A stretch of DNA of 64,000 bases from Annona cherimola. Taxonomy: Eukaryota > Streptophyta > Magnoliopsida > Magnoliales > Annonaceae. Shown here in pieces: positions 1 to 12,375 of the stretch. The stretch's first letter is position 1. Every line of letters starts with the position of its first letter. The stretch lies in the NCBI GenBank assembly GCA_030490835.1, contig CM059971.1:42270012-42334011 (forward strand), in the 5' to 3' direction. Position numbers and translations under genes: made by a program. The notes under the pieces were generated by a model. That model saw nothing but the letters and a program-made list of their open reading frames with translations, had not been told where the DNA came from and made no database searches.

Positions 1-1458
1 AGTTAAAAAAATTTAAAATGCTTGAAACTAAAAATATTTCTGAAATATTTGCTAAATTTTCTAAGATCACTAACACCTTGAAAGATCTTGAAAAAATAAA
101 TTTTGAATCCGAGCAGGTAATAAAAATCTTAAGAGCGCTACCTGAATCTTGGACTCCGAAGATAACGACCATTGAGGAATCAAAGGACCTCAACACATTA
201 TGGCTAGAAGATCTAATAAGCTCACTTATGTCTCATGAGCTAATAAAGAAGAGAAATGAAGAGCAACACAAAGGCAAAAGAGTTATTGCTTTAAAAGCCG
301 CACAAGCTTCAGACGACTCCACCTCATCCTCTCAAAACGATGACGAGGAGATTGCCTTGCTTACGAGAAGGTTCAGAAAATTTGTAAGGAAGGGGAGGAA
401 CTTCAAGAGCTTCAAAGAAAGAAATTCAAAGGAGAAAAAGAAGGAAGCTACAAAGTGCTTCCGGTGTGGTGGTATGAGTCATATGCAAGTCCAATGCCCG
501 ACGCCCGAAAAGACCAAAACTAAGGAGCGAAGAGAAAAGAAAGATCGAGGTGAAAACAAAAGATCTCAAAAGATCAAAGAAAGAGACATGTACATCAACG
601 AGGAAACATCCGCAACATGTAGCTTTTCACATGAAGAAAACGAGGTCGCAAATTGCGCAAGGATTTGCTACATGGCCACCATGAAGGAAGACCTCAACTT
701 ATGCCTCGCAACAACAGAAATCTTGGAGGGTCAAACCACTTAAATAAACTATACGAGTAGTGAAGAGGTAACCTCTAAACCAAAATTTATTTCTATTTTT
801 ACAAATGATTGTCTCAAATGTGCTGAATTGGAAGAACTACAACAAGCCTATGATTCATTATATGAGAAAATAAAGAAATTAGGAAACAAGTTCATAATGA
901 AGAAAAGACAATGTGAATCTGTGATGCAATAATTATTGTGAACGGGAAACTTGCCGAAAAAGTTGATCACTTGACAAATAAAAAGAACACCTTGATAAGA
1001 GAGATAGAAAAACTTAAAAAGGAAAATGATTCGTTAAATGAATCACTTGCTAAGTTTTCCAATTCAGGGGAAAGTGTCAAAATATTTTTGAATATGACCG
1101 CCTAAAATAACAAGAGAGGACTTTGATATTTCACATTTGAGAAGAGAGAAAGCAGCAAGTCAAATGCTCTATTGACTCATAGAAACCAAGCAAAACTCAT
1201 CCATGCTAAACCAAAAATGAATCATGTTGCTTGGACCAAAAGGTCAACTTGGGAACTAACTACTACATGGCTTCCTACACCAAGACTTCCGGGAGCTTGT
1301 AATTTTTGCAATAAGATGGGGCACAATGCAAAATGGGAAAACTACAAGACCTTGGTGCAAAGTTGGTTTGGGTACCTAAGAGCATTAGATTTATGCCTTC
1401 AAAAGTAGATCAACGTAGATTCTAATAGTTAACTAACCAAAATGGACCCATAAAATGG
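1..1458 (+). pseudogene. gag: Sirevirus element A gag (5' end outside window), decayed
   Basis: This is the nucleocapsid/capsid polyprotein of a Ty1/copia retrotransposon. The window opens inside the UBN2-type gag domain. An open stretch (18-743) carries a CCHC zinc knuckle, CFRCGGMSHMQVQC, at about residues 150-163. The frame then breaks at the stop ending at 743 and at several later stops. Homology to the intact gag of element C (20447-22087) nevertheless continues through a coiled-coil-like Lys/Glu-rich stretch (about 820-1080) to a second knuckle-like motif, CNFCNKMGH (about 1300-1330). The segment ends at the codons for a conserved IKW motif just before 1459. Extended, coiled-coil-containing gags are typical of Sireviruses. 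Multiple stops and frameshifts make it non-functional. The assignment is firm; the exact sites of the lesions are approximate. Confidence 0.9.
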
Positions 1459-1499
1459 GTACCAAAAAGATAAGCTCCACTTGATTCGTTTTTTTGCAG
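1459..1499 (+). other. Intron-like gag/pol junction segment in element A
   Basis: These 41 nt begin GTACC directly after a TGG codon and end in TTTTTTTGCAG directly before the first pol codons (GTT TGT). A gag-frame TAA lies inside the segment. Element C has the same arrangement with 37 nt (20212-20248). Removing either segment joins gag to pol in phase 0, although their lengths differ by 4 nt. It could be a very short intron or simply a decayed frameshift region. Plant introns this short would be exceptional. Confidence 0.35.
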
Positions 1500-1881
1500 G
1501 TTTGTCTTAGAGCAAAGACCAATAACATGTGGTTTATGGATAGCGGGTGCTCAAGACACATGACGGAACTTGATGAGTATTAGTCAATTATGTGATAAAC
1601 GTTATAAAGTTATATTTGAATCTTCTATATGCAATGTATTTGATGATGAACACATAGTTTTCAGTGGCAAAAGACATGGAAATATATATTTAGTTTGCCT
1701 AGATGAACTTGATGGAAAATGTCTAATAACAATAGAAAATGATCCATAGATATGACATAAAAGGCTTTGACACATAAATATGTCAAATATTAAAACTTTG
1801 TGAAAAAAGAGCCTAGAAGAAGGGTTACCAAAGCTTAAATATGACAAAGATAAGATTTGCAAAGCTTGTCAATTATCCAAG
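1500..1881 (+). pseudogene. pol: Element A pol, part 1: protease remnant and GAG-pre-integrase
   Basis: The aspartic protease signature [12 protein letters not shown] (catalytic D-S-G) is at 1530-1563. It then jumps directly to the equivalent of element C residue ~81 (LMSISQL in C). About 155 bp of protease are therefore deleted relative to C. The GAG-pre-integrase zinc region follows ([10 protein letters not shown] at about 1850-1881), with in-frame stops such as the TAG and TGA codons near 1750. The reading frame is cut at 1881 by the solo LTR inserted at 1882 and resumes at 3184, with CCAAG duplicated on both sides. Non-functional. Confidence 0.9.
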
Positions 1882-3178
1882 TGATGCGCACAAAGTGCTT
1901 GTCGTTAAGAGCACTGTGATCACCAGTTTAATTAAAATTAACCGAAACACATTAAAGCTACCACTATGCAAGTGATAGTGTAAAATAACGGTGAGTCGGG
2001 TCGAATCCACAGAGAGGCAATGTAGTTTTGAATTATTTTTAAGGAAAAGAAAGGGTATAGAGAAGAGAGAGAGAAATAAAAAAAAGAAAGAAATTAGAGA
2101 GAAAGGAGAATTAGAAAGAAAAAGAAGAAGAGAGAGAAAGAAACGTTGGAGAGAGAAGAGAGAGAAAGAAGTCAGAGAAAAAGGAAAGAAATTAGAGGAA
2201 TAAGGGAGAGGAGAGAGAGACGTTAGAGAGAGAGAGAAGAAAAGAGAAATTAGAAGAAATTAGAGAGAGAGAGAGGGAAAGAATTAGAAAGAGAGAGAAA
2301 AGAGATAAAAGATTAGAAGAGATGGAGAAATAAAAAGAAAGGGAGACAAGAAGCTAAAAGAAATTATAATTCACTAACAACTGAATTAAAGTTATTCTAA
2401 GAAAGCAATTAAAGCTATGAAATTCAACTATTAAAACAGGAAAGCGAATTACATTAAATTTAATCTAAAAATTACATAAAGCAGTAAATCTAATTTAAAA
2501 CTACAAATTAAAATTTAACAACTACGAATCACTACAAACTATAAAGCAGCAAAATAAAATTCACATCACCCATATAAAGAGCGAATCTCCACGTAATGGA
2601 ATTTTTATTGCTTGGCCCCACCTCCTTGCTCGGGGTCCCACAAAATGAGTCCCACCCAAGGGAGATGATAGTTGTGGTATTCGTGTTTGGGTTTGATTGC
2701 AGCTTGTCTGCTGTAGTTGCTGCCATGGCTGCCGTTCGATTTTGGGAAGATGGAGCTTTGAAATGGTGCTCCGGCGGTGGTTTGCAGTAACCGTGCACAT
2801 GCAGAAAACGAAAATATGGATTTAACATTTAATTAATTAATTTATTATTATTATTTTTTAAATAATAAGCTCGCAAAGATGTTTAATTTACTTTTTCTTT
2901 TTAAGCCCCTATTTGTTTTATCTTAAGGTTTCATAATGGTTTACTTTATACCCATATTTTAATGTGAGCCTATTTAATCCCTTTTAGCATGTGTAGTTAT
3001 TTTTATAATTTTATATTTTCAAAATATTGCAAAATGACTCATTTTATAGCAAAATTAAGAATTTTATGAAAAATATAATTTTTATGAAATTTCACTTAAA
3101 ACATGTATTTGTTTAACATTTTAATGTCTAACAGCGTGAATTTAATATGAAATTAAATGAAAATTTTTAGAATTATCA
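1882..3178 (-). mobile_element. Solo LTR of the Ty3-like family of element D
   Basis: It starts TGATGCGCAC and ends TTATCA. It is flanked by a perfect 5-bp duplication CCAAG (1877-1881 and 3179-3183) that falls inside the integrase reading frame of element A. The sequence is homologous to both LTRs of element D (55821-58189, 61302-63655). It is only 1297 bp because about 1.07 kb of GC-rich middle sequence found in D is absent. No internal region remains, so it is a solo LTR left by LTR-LTR recombination. The purine-rich AGAGAG tract at 2040-2345 is polypyrimidine in the LTR's own sense (- strand) and lies toward its 3' end. ORFs inside are chance. Confidence 0.92.
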
Positions 3179-5725
3179 CCAAGCAACCCAAAATGTCATT
3201 TTCCACCAAAAAGAAAATTTCAACGACTAGGCCACTTGAATCATTGCATATGGATCTTTATGGGCCATCAGACATTTTAACTCTTGGTGGGAAAAAAGTA
3301 TGTATTTGTAATTATTGATGATTTTTCAAGATTTACTTGGATTATACTCTTAGCTAGAAAATATGAAGCATTTTCTATGTTTGTCACGTTTTCAAATTTG
3401 GTGTAAAATGAAAAATAAAATATAATTATTTCTATTAGAAGTGATTATGGTGGTGAATTTGAAAATAAACAATTAATAGAATTTTGCAATGATAAAAGAA
3501 TTCACCATACATTTTCTGCACCAAGAACCCCCCAACAAAATGGGGTTGTTGAAAGGAAAAACAGGACAATACAAGAAATGGTTAGAACTATGCTAAATGA
3601 GAGTAAATTGTCCAAAAGATTTTGGGGTGAAGCTGTAAGTACAGCTTATCATGTAATTAAACCAAGTTACCATTAGAGCAATCTTTAAAAAGACCTCATA
3701 TGAACTATGGAAAGGTAGAAAACCAAACATATCATATTTTTATGCCTTTGGATTTACATGCTATGTGCTAAACAATGGAAAGACAAATCTAAGAAAATTA
3801 TATGCTAAAAGCGATGAAGCAATTTTTCGTGATTACTCATCAAATAACAAAGCATGTAGAGTCTTCAACAAGAAAAATTAAAAAGTAAAAGAATCAATAC
3901 GCGTTGTCTTTGATGAATTTAACCAAACTCCGAGAAAGGATGATGAATTAAGTGATGAAGATGAGGCATCAAAGAATCCTAAGGCGGAACGACAAGAGCA
4001 ACAAGGAAACGTCGAGGCAAAACAAGAAAGGTTCATGGAGGAAAGGGTAAGTGAAGGTAATAATTCATACAAACATCCAACTTATTTAAAATTCAAAAAT
4101 GACCATCCAATTGAACAAGTCATTGGTAATATCTATAAAGGAGTGAAATCTAGAAGATCAAGATACAATATTTGTAGAGAATTTGCTTTTGTGTCAAAAA
4201 TAGAACCAACAACTATTGATCAAGCTCTTAGTGATGAAAATTGAATTACCGCAATGCAAGAAGAGCTAAATCAATTTGAAAGAAATAATATATGACACCT
4301 TGTTCCTAGACCTAAGGATTGCACAGTTATTGGTACCAAATGGGTATTTAGGAACAAACTAGATGAAAGTGGACTAGTGGTGAGAAACAAAGTCATATTA
4401 GTAGCCAAAGGTTATTCCTAAAAAGAGGGAATAGATTTTGAAGAATCATATGCACCTGTGGCTAGATTAGAAGTCATACGTATCTTATTAGCTTTTGCTT
4501 CTCACATAGATTTTAAACTGTTTCAAATGGATGTAAAAGTGCATTTTTGAATAAATACTTGAATGAAGAAGTATATGTTGAACAACCTTTGGATTTTGAA
4601 GAAAAGGATCAATCAAAATATGTTTACAAATTAACCAAGGCTTTATATGGACTAAAACAAGCTCCACGAGCTTAGTATGAAAGGTTGAACAATTTTTTGA
4701 TTGATCATGACTTTCAAAGAGGAAAGGTTGACACAACATTATTCATCAAGTATAAAAACAATGATATATTACTTGTTCAAATTTATGTTGATGATATTAT
4801 ATTCGGTGCTACTAATGAAACTATGTGCCAAGAGTTTTCTGAGACTATGCAGAATGAATTTGAAATGAGCATGATGGGAGAATTGAACTTCTTCCTCGGA
4901 CTGCAAATTAAGCAACAAGCAGAAGAGATCTTCATAAATCAGTCTAAGTATGTCAAGGAGATGTTAAAGAAGTTTGGTATGTAGAATAGCAAAGGTACAA
5001 ACACACCAATGAGCTCAACTATCAAGTCGACAATGATGAAAAGGGTAAATCTGTCGAACAAAAGTTATATAGAAGCATGATAGGGTCTCTATTATATTTA
5101 ATTGCTTCTAGACCTGATTTCTATTCAGTGTTTGCATGTGTTCTAGATTTTAATCATGCCCTAAAGAATCACATTTAATAGTTGTGAAAAGAATCTTCAG
5201 ATATTTGATAAACACTACTAATCTAGGACTATGGTATCGAAAGGGGTCAACTTTTGATCTAATCGGCTACTCGGATGCAGATTTTGCTGGTTACAAAGTA
5301 GATAGAAAAATACCAGTGGAACATGTCAATTCCTTGGAAACATGTTGGTTTCATGGTTTTCAAGAAAACAAACCAGTGTTGCTCTATCTACTGCGAAAGC
5401 TGAATATATAGCCGCCGAGAGCTGTTGTGCCCAATTACTTTGGATGAAACAACAACTTAGGGATTATGGTGTTGATTATCATGATATTCCAATTAGGTGT
5501 GATAATACAAGTGCAATATGTTTGACTAAAAATCCTGTGCTGCATTCTAGAACAAAGCATATAGATATGAGACACCATTTCATTCGTGAGCATGTTGAAA
5601 ATCATGACATTTGTTTGAAATATGTTAAAACTGATGACCAAATTGCAGATATATTTACCAAACCATTACCAAAAGAGCCATTTTATAAAATTAGAAATGA
5701 TATGGGAATGATTGAGTTTGATTAG
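3179..5725 (+). pseudogene. pol: Element A pol, part 2: integrase, RT and RNase H, decayed
   Basis: After the CCAAG duplication the integrase core resumes. It shows DLYGPSD, the D..DDFSRFTW region, SDYGGEFENK and [10 protein letters not shown]. The RT follows with [14 protein letters not shown] and the catalytic YVDDI box (about 4780-4800). RNase H follows with [29 protein letters not shown] and [16 protein letters not shown], and the protein ends with MGMIEFD and a stop at 5723-5725. Frames open at 4035-4244, 4685-4984, 5184-5411 and 5342-5725 are fragments separated by stops and indels. The order INT-RT-RH is diagnostic of Ty1/copia, and the C-terminal IFTKPL followed by a short tail is Sirevirus-like. 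Non-functional copy; compare the intact pol of element C at 17152-20226. Confidence 0.95.
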
Positions 5726-6469
5726 AAGCATATATGATAAAGGGAGTGTTTTTAGAAGGTCCAAGTGAAAAGAGCCAAGTCGACTCCTGTAGTCCCAAGT
5801 CGACAGTCGACTCCGCATGGGCGAAGTCGACTTCGGTTAGGGCAAGTCACTCTAGCGCGCGGCCGGGCCTTTTTCCTTTTCTTTCCCTTCTTTCTTCCTC
5901 TTCTCCAGTGTCGAAACCCCTCTCATTTGCATCTCACAAGCTCTCTCTCTCTCTCTGTTCGATTTCCTTCTTCCTCTCATCTCTTGTTTTCTCTCTTGTC
6001 TCTCCCTTTCGAGCTCTCAACTCTCTGCTTTTCTATCTCTGTCCTTTTCACTCGGATTCTTACTGTCCAGCGGGCGTTCTCATTTCTAGCAGCAATTTCC
6101 GGCCACCGGTTCCATCTTTCCAAGTCCATCACTCTTTCCCTCACTCAGCTCATATCTCTGTCTCTCTAGCCTCTCGATTTCTCTCTATGTCAGATTTCAT
6201 TCTCCCCCCTTTCCAGCATCTTTCTAAATCTCTCTCAGCTCGTATTTCTCACTGTTTTTCTCATTTTTCTCACTCAGAACTCATTCCTCTTTTTCTATTG
6301 CATCTCACTCTCTCTCAGATCCTCTCTTTCTCTCTAAGCTCGACCCATCTCTCTCTAATTGTCTATCTCTTTCTAAAAGTTTGTCCTCATTTTTTAATCA
6401 GCTCTCCAAACTTCCCATTCTCAGATTTCCAATTTGAAAACCCATTCCAGTTTGAAATTCATAAATCAA
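5726..6469 (+). promoter_or_regulatory. Pol-ORF3 spacer: GTCGAC palindromes, then long CT-rich leader
   Basis: Between the pol stop and the third ORF lie 744 nt without conserved coding. At 5765-5850 there are several AAGTCGACT-type palindromes, the same motif that fills the LTR U3 region. From about 5860 to 6440 the + strand is strongly pyrimidine-rich (CTCTCTCT tracts). The second Sirevirus (E) has the same layout at 48540-49017, including an obvious TTATAA upstream of the CT-rich part. The spacer may act as a promoter or leader for ORF3, but that is inference. The 258-codon open frame at 5734-6510 is a by-product of the CT repeats, not a gene. Confidence 0.45.
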
Positions 6470-6544
6470 ATGACCCCAAAAGCTCTCACCAAGAAACAAG
6501 TTGTGTCTAGGCCTTCCAAATCTAACACTGGCGAGGGGTACCCC
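6470..6544 (+). pseudogene. Element A third ORF, segment 1 (N-terminus)
   Basis: The frame starts ATGACCCCAAAAGCTCTCAC, giving MTPKALTKKQVVSRPSKSN. It lies directly after the CT-rich leader, at the place where E's ORF3 starts (49018). It is a basic, low-complexity N-terminus. The frame is interrupted by B1, inserted after 6544, and continues at 13004. The start is inferred from position and from the end of the CT-rich tract; no close homologue is visible for this short piece. Confidence 0.45.
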
Positions 6545-7884
6545 TGTGGAATCCCAAATTTTAAGACCATGTATGAAACCCTAAGGTCATGAACCCTAGG
6601 TAATGTATTGATTTTTTTTAAATATATGATTTTGTAATATATAGAGTTGAAGGATCAAATAATTAATTTAATAAATAGTAATTATGTGATTAAAATAAAG
6701 TGATAAGTTAATCACTTTGAATTAACTTAATCACAAAAAACAAAAAAGGAAGCTTCTCACAATAGGACAAAATAGTAGTTGAGACAAAAAAGAAACTTAA
6801 TTGAAGTCTACAAAGGTTATATTTGGAATTTATAAGAAAATGAAGGGTAATTTATGATTTCATAAAGATTGGATATGAAAATGAATTTTTACAAATTTTT
6901 CGAAAAGAAATTTCAAAATTCTGAATAATACCAAGTGAAATTGTTTAAATTTACGGACCTTATGGAAAAATAAAAATAAATGGAAAATTTTGGCCAATTA
7001 GGAGTCCTAACTAAAAGCTTATATTCATCTTCATTGTTTTCATTAGATCTAAGCACGTATAACTCGAATGGACAGGAGAATTTAACAGAAAGTACTAAAT
7101 TATGTGTTCTCTAATCTAGACAGATCAGATTATGAAAAGTAGTTGACTAAATTACCTAACTCGAGTGCATCAAAAAGCGTGCCAAAGGCATAAACTTACG
7201 TCCAAATGCATGTAAGTTGATATTTTGGTTTTTTTACATAATTACTTAGTTAATTAATATTTTAATGTATATAAGGCCATTTGAGATGAAACTTTTGGAT
7301 CAAGCCTATTTTAATATACCCTACATAATGAATGGATTAAATTTTGAAAAACATGTCTACAAGTTTTTAAAATGAAATTTTATGCCAAAATATGATTTTG
7401 ATTAAGTTAAAATATGTACTTGACTCCAATTGAGGTGAAATTTTATGGGTAAGCCTATTTTAACATGCTCAATTTAATGAAGGAATGTAATTTTGGAAAA
7501 CATGTTTCTAAAATTTTAAAAAGAGATTTTATGTCCAAATATGAATTAATTTATTAAAAAATAAAAAAATTTCAAAATTCCGAATGGTGCATTTTGTGAG
7601 CAATTGGATATATATTAATATGAAAAATTTTCATAATATATAGGTGTGTATATAGATAGTTATGAATTAATTTATTAATGTTAAAAATCAACCGTTTAAA
7701 ATATATATATATGCATGGAAAATCACGGTGGCAACACAGATGAAACGCTGGCAGTAAGAAATGGACAAAGCGAATACGTGGACCGTTACATACACTGCAA
7801 TAAATTTTTTTTTACAGCAACACGTTGAACGGTGGACTTGGGTTAATCAAGAGGTTAACCATGGTCACACCGTCAATCACATAG

Positions 7885-7892
7885 TATAAATA
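7885..7892 (+). promoter_or_regulatory. TATA box of B1 LTR
   Basis: TATAAATA is followed within 60-90 nt by a CAGCAGCAG-containing leader. It lies 1.34 kb into the element. Equivalent boxes occur at 50411-50418 in B4 (TATATAAG) and, on the - strand, at 29028-29037 in B3. The consistent position in three copies supports it as the core promoter dividing U3 from R-U5. Confidence 0.55.
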
Positions 7893-8474
7893 GGGGCGTC
7901 AGATGACATTTGCTGAACAATTAAGAGGAATGGACACCAGCAGCAGCATTTAAAAAAAAAACTTTGCTTTTGCTTCAGCAAAGCCAAGCAACGGTTCAGC
8001 AATCCAAAAAGGTATCTCTTCATTCCTTTTTATTAATCTGAAATGCTGCTCGCCATCTGATTTTCTATTAAAGCTGTTAATATACAGAACTTTTAATTAA
8101 GTATTCTACTAATGATAAATTAATATGATGAATAAATTTATGGATACATGATTTAAATACCAATTCAGCAGATTTTAATATCAGCATGATTTTCATATTA
8201 TTTAATTTATGCACCATGACTTTCATTAATTCAGCATGATTTTACCATGATTTTAATGCTATTCAAATTAACCCAGTATAATTCGGTTTGATTCATCATT
8301 AAATAAATAAGATTCAAGTATTGAAATGTTGCACGTTAAATTTTTTAATAAACAGCATGTATAAAAATGCATGGATGATCATTACCGTTCCAAATAGATT
8401 TATGTATTTTTTATTTTTGGTTTTGAAATTCATAATTCAGAAATTTTGTTAAATATCTTGCTGAACGTTACTAT

Positions 8475-10157
8475 TGTTGGTCCTGAGTTAATGACAATTA
8501 CTCAAGAGGGGAGAGGTGAATTGGGTATTATGAAAATTTAAAACTTAAACAGAAACTTTTACCCCGGATTAATCTAGTCCCCTTTATGAAGAAACAAAAT
8601 GGAATGCAGTATAATATAGAGAGCAGAAATATAAATTACCATACAAGATTTTATAGTGGTTCGGGCAAGCTCCCTACTCCACTCTTCCAAGCTCACACCT
8701 CTTGTGACTTAGGTTCCACTATGTATTCCACGAATACAACTAGAGTCTCCACTCTCTTCTAGATTCAAGCTCTAGGTGGCATATACAACCAGAGCCTCTA
8801 CTCTCTTCTAGATTCAAGCTCTAGGGGGCATATACAATCAACACAAGTAGGTGATGAGTTACACTCCAATCACAACTCTACTTGCAACGTCTTGGTTTCA
8901 AACACCAAACTTAAACCAAGCAATAAAACAATCAATAGTGTAAAAATAAAGAAGATCTATACTTTACTGAGTTGTGTAGCAAGTTTCAGCTTGAGGAAGA
9001 ATCTGTAGGAGCAACCGATTGTGTTTCGTTGAAGCAAATAGCAACTTTGAAGCTTGTTCTTCCTTTGAAAGTGTATAGATCACTCAAATTTAGAGAAAAG
9101 CAAATAAGAACTCTTGCTTGTACTTCTTTCCTCTCTTTAGACTCTATCTTGTGTCTATCCACGTTTGCTTGAGTGTCTATATATAGAGGAGGGAAGATTT
9201 TGAACGTTATATAAGTGGTTGGCGCGCAATAAATGTTCCAACATTCAAAAATTCGAACGTTACTTTCCTAAGTCGCAGGTGGAGTCGACTTCGTCTGCGA
9301 CTTCGCCCAAGTCGCATGCTGGAGTTGACTTCGTGTGCGACTTCGGCAGCTCTTCGGTTTCCAAGTCTGAGTTCTGGGTCGACTTGGTTTCAGACTTGGC
9401 CTCAAGTCGATCTTGGAGTCGACTTGGGATGCGACTTGACCAGTTTTTGTGCCAAAACAGTTTGATCCTTGTTGATTCACCTCTTGTTTGCTTGGCTACT
9501 TTCCTTCAATAATAGAAACATTATTTTCATTCTGGATTGGCTTCAAATCTTGCAAACCTTGTGATTCGTGGAGAACTTGAAAACTTATATGGTCAAATCT
9601 TCTTTGATTTGGAATGAATTCATGTACCTTGCTCGCTTTAAAATTATATTAGTCTTCATATCTTGAGTTGTCTTCATCTTGAAATGAGCTTGAACTTTTA
9701 ACTTGGACTTGAGAAACTCGATCTTGGGGTCGACTTCATATGCGACTTGGCCTTAAGTCGCAAGTGGAGTCGACTTCGACTGCGACTTCAGAATGTTCTG
9801 TCTCAAAATCAACGCTGGAAGGAAATGTGTATCTTCAAGTCGATACTGGAGTCGACTTCGTCTGCGACTTGGCTTCCAAGTCGCAAGTGGAGTCGACTTC
9901 GACTGCGACTTCAGCTGTTCACCTTCCAAATTCAAATCTGTCCATCAAGTACATGTTGAAGTCGAATGTGGAGTCGACTTCGAGATCGACTTCACCCTAA
10001 GTCGAAGTCCGAGTCGACTTGGGAATCGACTTGGCTGATTTTCATTCCTTAAGACATTCATCACACTCATTAGTAATCAATTTATACTCAAATTTGAATT
10101 TATTAATCATCAAAACTTATGCTTTGGTCAATTTTGTTTTAACTATTGTTTCCAACA
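8475..10157 (-). mobile_element. Solo Sirevirus LTR inside B1
   Basis: It starts TGTTGGTCCTGAG and ends TTTCCAACA. A perfect 5-bp duplication ACTAT flanks it at 8470-8474 and 10158-10162. At 1683 bp it is close to the 1766-bp LTRs of element C. It shares the order: TCTAGATTC..AGCTCTAGG repeat (two copies here), TATA (CTATATATAG on the - strand, about 9160-9175), hairpin with GAACGTT arms, and two clusters of GTCGAC palindromes (9290-9440 and 9725-10030). No internal sequence remains. The ORFs running through the palindromes are not genes. Confidence 0.93.
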
Positions 10158-12234
10158 ACTATGATGAATATTTTGCTGAAAGTATACCCTATTTGATTTC
10201 ATGTTGAATTAACAGATTTTAATTTCTGTTAAAATCTTGTTTAATATATGGCTTGAAAATATTGAGTATAAGTGACGTTTAAAACAAATTTTTATAATCA
10301 TGTTTAAAATATGATCTATGAATATTGAAAAGATGAGTAAAAATTAATTTCATTAAACTAATTCAGCTTTAAAATAATTTAGGGACATTTTCATGATTAA
10401 TTTGATAAGTCATAGTTAATCTTGATTTATTACTTCAATTTTGGAGGTTATGTAATATTAGAAACAAAAATATGAAAACAATAGTAAACGAAGGAATTTT
10501 TCCATGAACATTTGATAAAAGCTCATTATATTATCATTAAGGAAAGAACAAATTTTTAGCTTAAAACATTAAGCAGATTGCAAATTAAAAATCCGAGAAT
10601 ATTAACTTAAACAGGGTAAAACGGCTGACAGAATCAGCTATAGTAAATGATTTTTAATAATTTTTGTAGATGGATTTTTGATCTGAAATTTTGATATGAT
10701 GTAAAAGATATCATTATTATCATTTAAAAAAAATAAAATATGATTTTTGGAAAACATAAGTATGGTTTAAAAATAACGTGATTAGGGCTGTCCCTAATTT
10801 CATAATACTGTCCAGCACAGTGAAAATGCCAAAATAAATATATAATGTTAATATTTCTTGCTGAAATGAGGGTTAATTCATGTAGTTATGGTTGTATGAT
10901 AGAAATTTCAGAGTTAAATACCTTGATTTGATTATAAATAAATATTTAAAGAAATTAGTACGGTTGATTTCAGCAAATGAGGACAGTTTGAGAAATAATA
11001 AAAAAGAAATATGAAACCTAAGTGGAAATGACCCAAATTGATATATGTGTTAGTCAAGAGTGTAATAAAAGATTAAGGATAACAAGAATGATTAATAATT
11101 GATGTTGTAATATGTATATGGAATTAATGGGTAAATAGGAAGATGAAACTTAGTGAAAATAAGAAAACAAAGGCTGTTTTAGAATTTAATAATAAGTTCC
11201 AGAAATTTTAAATGAAATTTATTTTCATTATAATGTGTAAACAAGGTTTACAAAAAAGGTACAAATTTATGATCACTAAGTAAGTGATTAAGTACCTAAG
11301 ATGTGATTTTAGAAAATATAGATGAAGGTTAAATGTAATATATAGGGCTGTTTCAGGGAAATTACAAAAATTATAAAAATTTTAGACCCAAATTATAAGC
11401 CCTTAACCTTAAGCAAATATCTTGAGAGATTTTCTCAAATAATATGTCAATTATAGGAAATATATGCTAAGTATAAAATGCTAAAATGTAAGATGTTGGA
11501 TTTAGCTAAGTATTACAAATCCTAAGTAAGATTTGGAAAATTAACCCTTAAATAATGATGTCAAAATAAATGGAATGGTTAGACCTTGAAACAAGTTCAA
11601 CCAAATGAGGATAAGAGTGGTTGGTATTAGCCAAATATGAAAATATGGTTAGAAGATAATTATATTGAATTTATGGAAAAAGGAAGATAAACGGCTTATT
11701 TGAATTGGTGACATCAAATGACTTAGGAAGTTCATAAGCAATTGCCTTAAGAAGTTGACTAAAGGAAAGAAAACAAGTGTTAAAGATGGAATTGATAAGT
11801 GAGAGATGGTAAACATAAGTGAATTGGAACAGAGTGATGACAATATTGAACTAAAGGTAGAAATGGGTCAAAGTTGATATGAAACACACATGAGTTAGAA
11901 AACCCTAAGATAGATTTAGAGTTAATAGTAGAAATGTGCAAGCATGGGATATTATGTTTATATGAGAAAAAAATGGTCCTTTTCATTTGTATAGGAAAAG
12001 GAAAGGAAAAAGGTGAAAAGTACAAGTTGACTATCACAGGTAAGCAAGTTACATGCTTTCTAAAATATTTCTAAATGTTTGCAAATTGTTTGCTCACATG
12101 ATTTATAAAATATATTTAAGGATGACCATTCCTATAATGCTTTACATGAAATGATTGCTAACTACTTGTTAACTGCTTTTATGAGAAGTTTATGATTTAT
12201 AAAAGTTATGCCAGCATTTGAATGTGAATGATTA

Positions 12235-12375
12235 TGGTGCACGAGGATTAGGTTACGAGAGAGGTGTAATTGGACCGGTTGTCCTCCTCTAGCGTGACCG
12301 AGTCGCTAATACAGGCTGAGGCCGGTGGCGACCTCCCTGAAATGGGAGCAGGATTAAGTAGTGGATGCCTAGCTA
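12235..12375 (+). other. Conserved GC-rich block of the B family (B1 copy)
   Basis: In an otherwise AT-rich LTR this block is GC-rich. It contains GAGTCGCTAA, GGCGACCTCCCTGAAATGGG and CTAGCTAGCG. Recognisable counterparts lie at about 53270-53430 in B4 (CCCTCCCTGAGATGGGAGCA) and, reverse-complemented, at 14520-14650 (B2) and 26895-27000 (B3). Conservation in four otherwise diverged copies suggests a constrained cis element in R-U5. Confidence 0.5.

Noticed and set aside
2040..2345. Purine-rich frame encoding a Lys/Arg/Glu protein (1991-2203)
   Set aside because: AGAGAA-type low-complexity sequence of the solo LTR; the same tract is in the D LTRs without a conserved frame.
5734..6510. 258-codon open frame
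   Set aside because: It runs through GTCGAC palindromes and CTCTCT tracts in the pol-ORF3 spacer. Composition alone keeps it open and there is no protein-like pattern.
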